Shown one piece after another: positions 37,116-41,721 of a stretch of DNA of 41,721 nucleotides. A model generated the notes under the pieces. It saw only the letters and a list, made by a program, of their open reading frames with translations. It was not told the DNA's origin and did no database searches. The translations under genes were made by a program, and so were the position numbers. The stretch is from Candidatus Bathyarchaeota archaeon BA2. GTDB lineage: Archaea; Thermoproteota; Bathyarchaeia; Bathyarchaeales; Bathyarchaeaceae. Position 1 is the first letter of the stretch, and the number at the start of each line of letters is the position of its first letter. Location: the NCBI GenBank assembly GCA_001399795.1, contig LIHK01000020.1:1-41721 (forward strand), written 5' to 3'.

Positions 37116-38045
37116 CTAGGCATTATGCATCCGCCCTTTTCGTCTTAGCCAGATCCGCATGAAGGATACTTCTTCCTTTTTAGGTTCGATGAATTGCCAT
37201 GTCCCTATTTCTGGGTTGGAAAATCCTAGCTCTTTTTCGGAAAACATTTCAAAACCCTTTTCGCGCAGTTGGTTTGCGATGTCGACAGCTTTGCTTATGT
37301 AGGTGCCTCTGGCAAGTAAGATTATTCCGGTTTTCTTTTCGAGGCTTTCTTCTAGGTAGGCTTGAACGGGGGTTTCTCCTACTCTCACGACTGCGGCGTC
37401 AATTTCAGCTATTTTTCTAACTAATGTTGAAAACTCTTTTACGTCGCTGACTGATGGTTTTCCCTTTGTTTTTCGCAGTCTTATGCTTGCTTCGAGGAGT
37501 ATGATGGCGGTTAATTTGCCGCCTCCGTAGAGTTTTTCCATTGTTTCATAGTCGTCGGCGCGTAGGGCTATGGCTCGGTCTCGGAATTTGACTGCTATGT
37601 CTTCTTTGCCTAATTCTAGGCCTAGTCTGTAGGAGAGGAGGTCGAATAGGCTTTTTCTTAGGTTTTCGTCGAAGAGTATTCTAATGCTTTTAATGGAACT
37701 GCTTATGGGGACGACTGTCAGAAGGGTGTTCCAAAGAAGTTCTTCTTGTATAGCTGCAATGAAAATGTATCCGAAGGGATGTTCGGTGGGTATATCTTCT
37801 TTCTTGAGGACCACTTTGAGCTTTGGTTTTGCTTCGACATATTCTGGTAGGACTTTTTCTTCATACGTGGATAAGACTTGCTTTAGGAGAGGTTTGATTC
37901 TCTGAGCGAACATCCATTTTCTAATTCGGTCCCTGCAATAGTAGAGTATTCCTATGATTATAGCTGTTGCGGTGGCGGTGATTATCTGTGGCAGATATTC
38001 AAAAAATGGGAGGATTTGGGCGATATTAGACGGGTTCTTTGGCAA
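37116..38045 (-). CDS. Membrane-anchored hypothetical protein
   Basis: N-terminal TM (YLPQIITATATAIIIGILYYC) and a ~280 aa soluble domain; start overlaps the upstream zinc-finger gene. Confidence 0.75.
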   Translation of the reverse strand: MPKNPSNIAQILPFFEYLPQIITATATAIIIGILYYCRDRIRKWMFAQRIKPLLKQVLSTYEEKVLPEYVEAKPKLKVVLKKEDIPTEHPFGYIFIAAIQEELLWNTLLTVVPISSSIKSIRILFDENLRKSLFDLLSYRLGLELGKEDIAVKFRDRAIALRADDYETMEKLYGGGKLTAIILLEASIRLRKTKGKPSVSDVKEFSTLVRKIAEIDAAVVRVGETPVQAYLEESLEKKTGIILLARGTYISKAVDIANQLREKGFEMFSEKELGFSNPEIGTWQFIEPKKEEVSFMRIWLRRKGRMHNA

Positions 38046-38271
38046 TTAGTTCATCCCTGCAAGCACTGAGGCATTCAAACTTGTCGCAGCAGATTAACGC
38101 GCTTTTATATGGGAAAATTGCTCTCAAATGCTTCAGATCTGATAGGTCTTCTCCACAAATGGAGCACTTTAGATCTTTGCGACTCATACCGAGCGTTCGC
38201 AGAATTGCATCGACTTTCTCTTCTTCTGGTCTTGTGACAACAAAATCGACGGACAACAACATCACGCACAT
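38026..38271 (-). CDS. Cys-rich zinc-finger-like protein, paralogue of 36798-37052
   Basis: DLKCSICGEDLSDLKHLRAIFPYKSALICCDKFECLSACRDELI. Confidence 0.75.
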   Translation of the reverse strand: MCVMLLSVDFVVTRPEEEKVDAILRTLGMSRKDLKCSICGEDLSDLKHLRAIFPYKSALICCDKFECLSACRDELIAKEPV

Positions 38272-38319
38272 ATCTGGTCGGTATGCTTTTTATATGGATT
38301 ACAGAATATATAACTTTCT

Positions 38320-38351
38320 CGTATTGACCGTATTGTCCTACGGTCAATACG
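38320..38351. promoter_or_regulatory. Perfect 13-bp inverted repeat
   Basis: CGTATTGACCGTA-ttgtcc-TACGGTCAATACG, about 50 bp upstream of the minus-strand zinc-finger gene. Confidence 0.6.
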
Positions 38352-38506
38352 CTTCAGAGTTCGGATAACCCCCTTACGTCGACCTATTTCTTAGATAGAA
38401 AAAGGGAGTTTGCAGAGGATATCATCAGTGTAGCGTGGGTTCAAATTCCACTCACTGCGCTATTCGTACCCCTCTGTTTGCCATTGGGGAAAGGTTTAAG
38501 TGTCTT

Positions 38507-38524
38507 GTAAACAGTACTGTTTAC
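38507..38524. promoter_or_regulatory. Perfect 18-bp palindrome, probable TA operator
   Basis: GTAAACAGTACTGTTTAC ends 9 bp before the antitoxin ATG at 38534. Confidence 0.65.
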
Positions 38525-38533
38525 GGTGATTTG

Positions 38534-38752
38534 ATGACTCAGGTTCAGCTTAGGTTGTCTCAAAAAACGCTTGAGGAAATAGATAGATGGGTAGCCGAAG
38601 GGCGGTTTAAGAGCCGAAGCGATGCCATAAAGACAATAATAAGCTTTTATGAGGAAAGGGAAAAAACGCGTGAATTCTTCAGAATGTTGGTGACACGAAG
38701 CGAAGAAGCAAAGAAACATCCTGAGGCTCTTATTCCTTTAGAGGAATTGTAG
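38534..38752 (+). CDS. RHH antitoxin
   Basis: MTQVQLRLSQKTLEEIDRWVAEGRFKSRSDAIKTIISFYEE. Confidence 0.85.
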   Translation: MTQVQLRLSQKTLEEIDRWVAEGRFKSRSDAIKTIISFYEEREKTREFFRMLVTRSEEAKKHPEALIPLEEL

Positions 38753-39021
38753 TGACTTTTACCGTACTTCTGCATCCAAAAGCTGTTAAGGCTCTAGAGA
38801 AAACTGAAGAACAGGCAAGGTCAAGGATAACAGAGAAACTGAGGGAACTAAGAGATCGTCCTGAAAGAGTTGGAAAGCGCTTGAAGTACTCTGAGTTCTG
38901 GAGTCTAAGAGTTGGCGATTACCGCGCCATTTATGAAATCAACAGAGACAAAAATCAGGTAGTCATATTATTCATCGGACACAGAAAAAAAGTTTATGAT
39001 GATTTCTCGAAGATGTTCTAA
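38752..39021 (+). CDS. RelE/ParE-family toxin
   Basis: FTVLLHPKAVKALEKTEEQARSRITEKLRELRDRPERVGKRLKYSEFWSLRVGDYRAIYEINRDKNQVVILFIGHRKKVYDD. Confidence 0.93.
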   Translation: MTFTVLLHPKAVKALEKTEEQARSRITEKLRELRDRPERVGKRLKYSEFWSLRVGDYRAIYEINRDKNQVVILFIGHRKKVYDDFSKMF

Positions 39022-39220
39022 ATCACGGTTCCCACCCAGATCAAGAGTATTTACGCAAAATCCGACGGACGTTTGTGTTCATTGGAGACTTGAACTTCGG
39101 CCCCACGAAGAACATTAGAAGAGCCACGTCGATTCCATCTTGACACGCAACATGGAAACGTAGTCTTCGCCTAACATGAAAAGTTCATGAAGGCCAGCCG
39201 CCAACACATGAGTGCTGACT

Positions 39221-39622
39221 TTAGAATATTCTTTTGATCCATGGAATTTTATCGAAGTCATTGTCATTTGAATATATTTCTCTTAAGTTTAGTCTCTTCA
39301 TTTGTGTGGCGATCACGATGTCATCCCACATGGACCATGAGAGGTTCAGCTCCGATTGAATGTCCCTTGCTTCTTCAAAATCCAGTATATGTGTTTCAAC
39401 TTTGTCTAGGGAAGTGAGTTGCTTTAGTAAGGACAAGAAAAGGGGTATCACGCTTTGCCTTCCTTTCCACCTAAGATAGCTGCAAACTTGGGTAACTACC
39501 AGCGTTGAGGTTGCCGACCTCTCCCCACGCTCTATTTTTTCCAGTAAACTCTTGGCTGTTTTTCCATACACGGGGTCGGCGGCTAGGTGGTATACGAAAA
39601 CGTTGGAGTCTACAAAGCGCAC
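39221..39622 (-). CDS. PIN-domain toxin
   Basis: MRFVDSNVFVYHLAADPVYG...LSWSMWDDIVIATQMKRLNLREIYSNDNDFDKI. Confidence 0.92.
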   Translation of the reverse strand: MRFVDSNVFVYHLAADPVYGKTAKSLLEKIERGERSATSTLVVTQVCSYLRWKGRQSVIPLFLSLLKQLTSLDKVETHILDFEEARDIQSELNLSWSMWDDIVIATQMKRLNLREIYSNDNDFDKIPWIKRIF

Positions 39623-39840
39623 TAGGATTCCCTGCCTGCCGCCTCCTCGATCTCCTCAATCTCAACTTTACCGAGCTGAGCTGAATCCCAAGAGTCTCTT
39701 ACCGAAACCCCCTTAGGCTTTAGGAGGATGGCGACTCCCGAAACCTCAACGGTCAAAGAATCGCCTTCCTTAATGCCCAGTAGCAACCTTAATTTAAGGG
39801 GAAGCGTTATCCTACCTTTATTCCCAATCTTAACTTCCAT
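39622..39840 (-). CDS. AbrB-like antitoxin
   Basis: MEVKIGNKGRITLPLKLRLLLGIKEGDSLTVEVSGVAILLKPKG. Confidence 0.9.
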   Translation of the reverse strand: MEVKIGNKGRITLPLKLRLLLGIKEGDSLTVEVSGVAILLKPKGVSVRDSWDSAQLGKVEIEEIEEAAGRES

Positions 39841-39981
39841 TTATAATTCCCACCTAAAAGAGGGAAATAATCCTTACTAAGTTTAGTGGTGCTCATGAGC
39901 TTTGACGCTTATGTTGCTTAACCTAGAAAGCTTGTTGATCAGAAAAAGGAAACGTCACAGCAACTACTACAAGGAGAAGGG

Positions 39982-40401
39982 ATGGCGTCCCATCCATGGA
40001 AAACCCGTCATTTTATATCATTCTTGTTAAAATATTTAGTTGGAACTCCCTCTGTTAATTTGATGCCTAAAAATGAGAAAACCAACAGATTAAAGCAAAA
40101 GCCAGAAAACCGCAGGAAAAGGAGGAATCAGGAAAAAGCCTTAAAAATAGACCAAAAGACCCGCCCCAAGGTTCCAAAACTTAAAATAAACCATGAGGCA
40201 AAATTAGTTCTTCGGGCGGGATTATTGTCAAAACTAGACAACTTTTTAAGCCTCGTCAAAGACGGGAACATGGCACAGCCTCACTCAACTCTCAAAAAAG
40301 TGTCGCTTCCGACAGAGCAGCTTGCCAAGATTTCGGAAACCCTCTTTGAACAGGGAATCACTCAATACCAAGAAGCCAGATGGGTGAGGATCAACCTCTG
40401 A
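39982..40401 (+). CDS. Hypothetical basic protein
   Basis: 139 aa ORF; Lys-rich middle, compact C-terminus. Confidence 0.45.
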   Translation: MASHPWKTRHFISFLLKYLVGTPSVNLMPKNEKTNRLKQKPENRRKRRNQEKALKIDQKTRPKVPKLKINHEAKLVLRAGLLSKLDNFLSLVKDGNMAQPHSTLKKVSLPTEQLAKISETLFEQGITQYQEARWVRINL

Positions 40402-40412
40402 ACGGGGCGCCT

Positions 40413-40808
40413 TTATTTCCGAAGATGACAAGAAGCTGAGCGTAAGCCACGGTTATCAAATTCAACTTTGAGTATATCGCAGAGCTTGTTATGATCAACG
40501 TTTTTTTCCATGAAGATGCTGAGACGATTATCGCCAATAGTCATAGATAGGACCTTCATGTCTTCGCCTTCCAGGATTATGTCGTCAACTTTACCAATCT
40601 CAAACGTGTTTGGTATGTCCTGCCCTGCCTCAAAGGCTGTGGCGGACAAGATTGCGTAGTCGATTATTTTTGTTGGGTCTTTTAAGTCTATTGAGGCGGA
40701 ATTTGGACCCCTAAGAATGTATCCGATGATTCCCTGTTTGGTCTTAATGTCCTTTAGAGTTTCTTGCACCTTCTCGATTTCTTCTTTGGACTTGCTTTTA
40801 GCGGGCAT
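40413..40808 (-). CDS. Roadblock/LC7-like protein
   Basis: KTKQGIIGYILRGPNSASIDLKDPTKIIDYAILSATAFEAGQDI; adjacent to a second roadblock-like gene. Confidence 0.55.
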   Translation of the reverse strand: MPAKSKSKEEIEKVQETLKDIKTKQGIIGYILRGPNSASIDLKDPTKIIDYAILSATAFEAGQDIPNTFEIGKVDDIILEGEDMKVLSMTIGDNRLSIFMEKNVDHNKLCDILKVEFDNRGLRSASCHLRK

Positions 40809-41507
40809 CTAATTTTCCTCGTTTTCTGTAGGTTTGACTCTGACCAATTCTCCCTTTTTCACTTCAAGGATCTTGCAGATTTTTTCAGGTATTCTTATTA
40901 TTCCCTTTCCCTTCAGCTTTTCATCGTTTATTTCCTTCACCTTGCATTGAGTCGCCTTTCCACTAAAGGCTTCTATCTCAACTTCACCAATGCTTTTTCG
41001 GTTTAAAAGCTCGGACCAATGCTCTAGAATTTCGAGGTCTACTTTCACGGAGTCGCCGATAAAAAATCCGCTGAGGGTGTCAACTATGAGTTGTTTTGAA
41101 GGTGTAAGCTGTTTTGGAGGTGCAGGTTGGAGGGGGGTAGGGGCGATGCTGTCCAGCAGTTTCAGGACTGTCGGAACGATCACATGTGTTATGGCTCGTA
41201 GAAAAGTTGCATCCGCATTTTTAGACATTGCTAAGGCCAGGTACATATTGTTGATGTAGGATATGTGGACCTTGCCTTTTTCTCCTTCGATCATTAGAGC
41301 TTGTAGGCCCCCGATCATATCTTCTTTTTTTACAATGCTTTGAAAAGAACGCACAGTATTTTCCATTGTTTCTTCACTGGTTTCTGGATCCCCTGCAACT
41401 ATGTTTCCGTCTTTTGTAAAGATAAAAGAGCAACTGACGTCGGGACATGTCTTTTTGATTTCGGTTAGGGCGCTTTTTAGCGCAACGGCGTGTGCATTTT
41501 GGCTCAT
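40809..41507 (-). CDS. Roadblock/LC7-like domain with C-terminal AbrB-like domain
   Basis: CSFIFTKDGNIVAGDPETSEETMENTVRSFQSIV...KGKGIIRIPEKICKILEVKKGELVRVKP. Confidence 0.65.
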   Translation of the reverse strand: MSQNAHAVALKSALTEIKKTCPDVSCSFIFTKDGNIVAGDPETSEETMENTVRSFQSIVKKEDMIGGLQALMIEGEKGKVHISYINNMYLALAMSKNADATFLRAITHVIVPTVLKLLDSIAPTPLQPAPPKQLTPSKQLIVDTLSGFFIGDSVKVDLEILEHWSELLNRKSIGEVEIEAFSGKATQCKVKEINDEKLKGKGIIRIPEKICKILEVKKGELVRVKPTENEEN

Positions 41508-41535
41508 TGTTTTTCGCTTCCGGGGAGATGGAGGT

Positions 41536-41721
41536 CTACGAGATCTTGAGCAGAATTTTTTCTGGCACCCCGTCGCTTTCCAACACTAGGTATTTTAGTC
41601 CTTCAGTGTCCCCGATTTGGTCCACCCAGTTTAGAGCTTCGCGAGCCTTTTGTAAGACCAGTAGCCTGTCTTGCTGGCTTCGGACAACTTCTTCGATGGC
41701 TGTTAGTTCATGGAAAGGATT
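41536..41721 (-). CDS. Partial hypothetical protein running off the window edge
   Basis: NPFHELTAIEEVVRSQQDRLLVLQKAREALNWVDQIGDTEGLKYLVLESDGVPEKILLKIS, open to the window end. Confidence 0.6.
   Translation of the reverse strand, partial: NPFHELTAIEEVVRSQQDRLLVLQKAREALNWVDQIGDTEGLKYLVLESDGVPEKILLKIS

Noticed and set aside
40990-41259. Plus-strand 89 aa ORF
   Set aside because: Antisense to the roadblock-like gene.

Overview
The window looks archaeal (TATA-like promoters, AbrB/PIN/HEPN/PaREP1 families, DRG/TGS GTPase, DUF5752, archaeal roadblock proteins). The style resembles Bathyarchaeia-like Thermoproteota, but that assignment is inference. The first ~10 kb carries secreted/membrane proteins, wHTH regulators and a TGS-domain GTPase. 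From ~10.5 to ~40 kb it is an accessory island. It holds at least eight toxin-antitoxin-like modules (AbrB-PIN x3, RHH-PIN, VapB-PIN, MNT-HEPN, TumE-like pair, RHH-RelE/ParE), PaREP1/HEPN proteins, four retropepsin-like aspartic protease genes plus a remnant, a type IIG-like restriction-methylation enzyme with a possible accessory nuclease gene, and scattered provirus pieces (terminase large subunit next to an ABC ATPase-GNAT fusion, connector-like, portal C-terminus, beta-helix tail-like, holin-like). The most unusual signal is a nested series of truncated copies of the 3' end of the ABC-GNAT gene (about 12.92, 14.78 and 15.72 kb, parent gene at 17.7 kb, possible inverted copy at 27.78 kb). 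Each separates a small cargo cassette, which suggests repeated insertion or recombination at one site. Other items of note are a nested-helix RNA leader reaching a start codon, perfect operator-like palindromes, paralogous Cys-rich zinc-finger genes flanking a membrane protein gene, and an uncharacterised three-gene operon at 33.4-34.8 kb. Several genes carry single-nucleotide lesions, which may be decay or assembly error. All calls come from reading the sequence and ORF translations; no database search was run.
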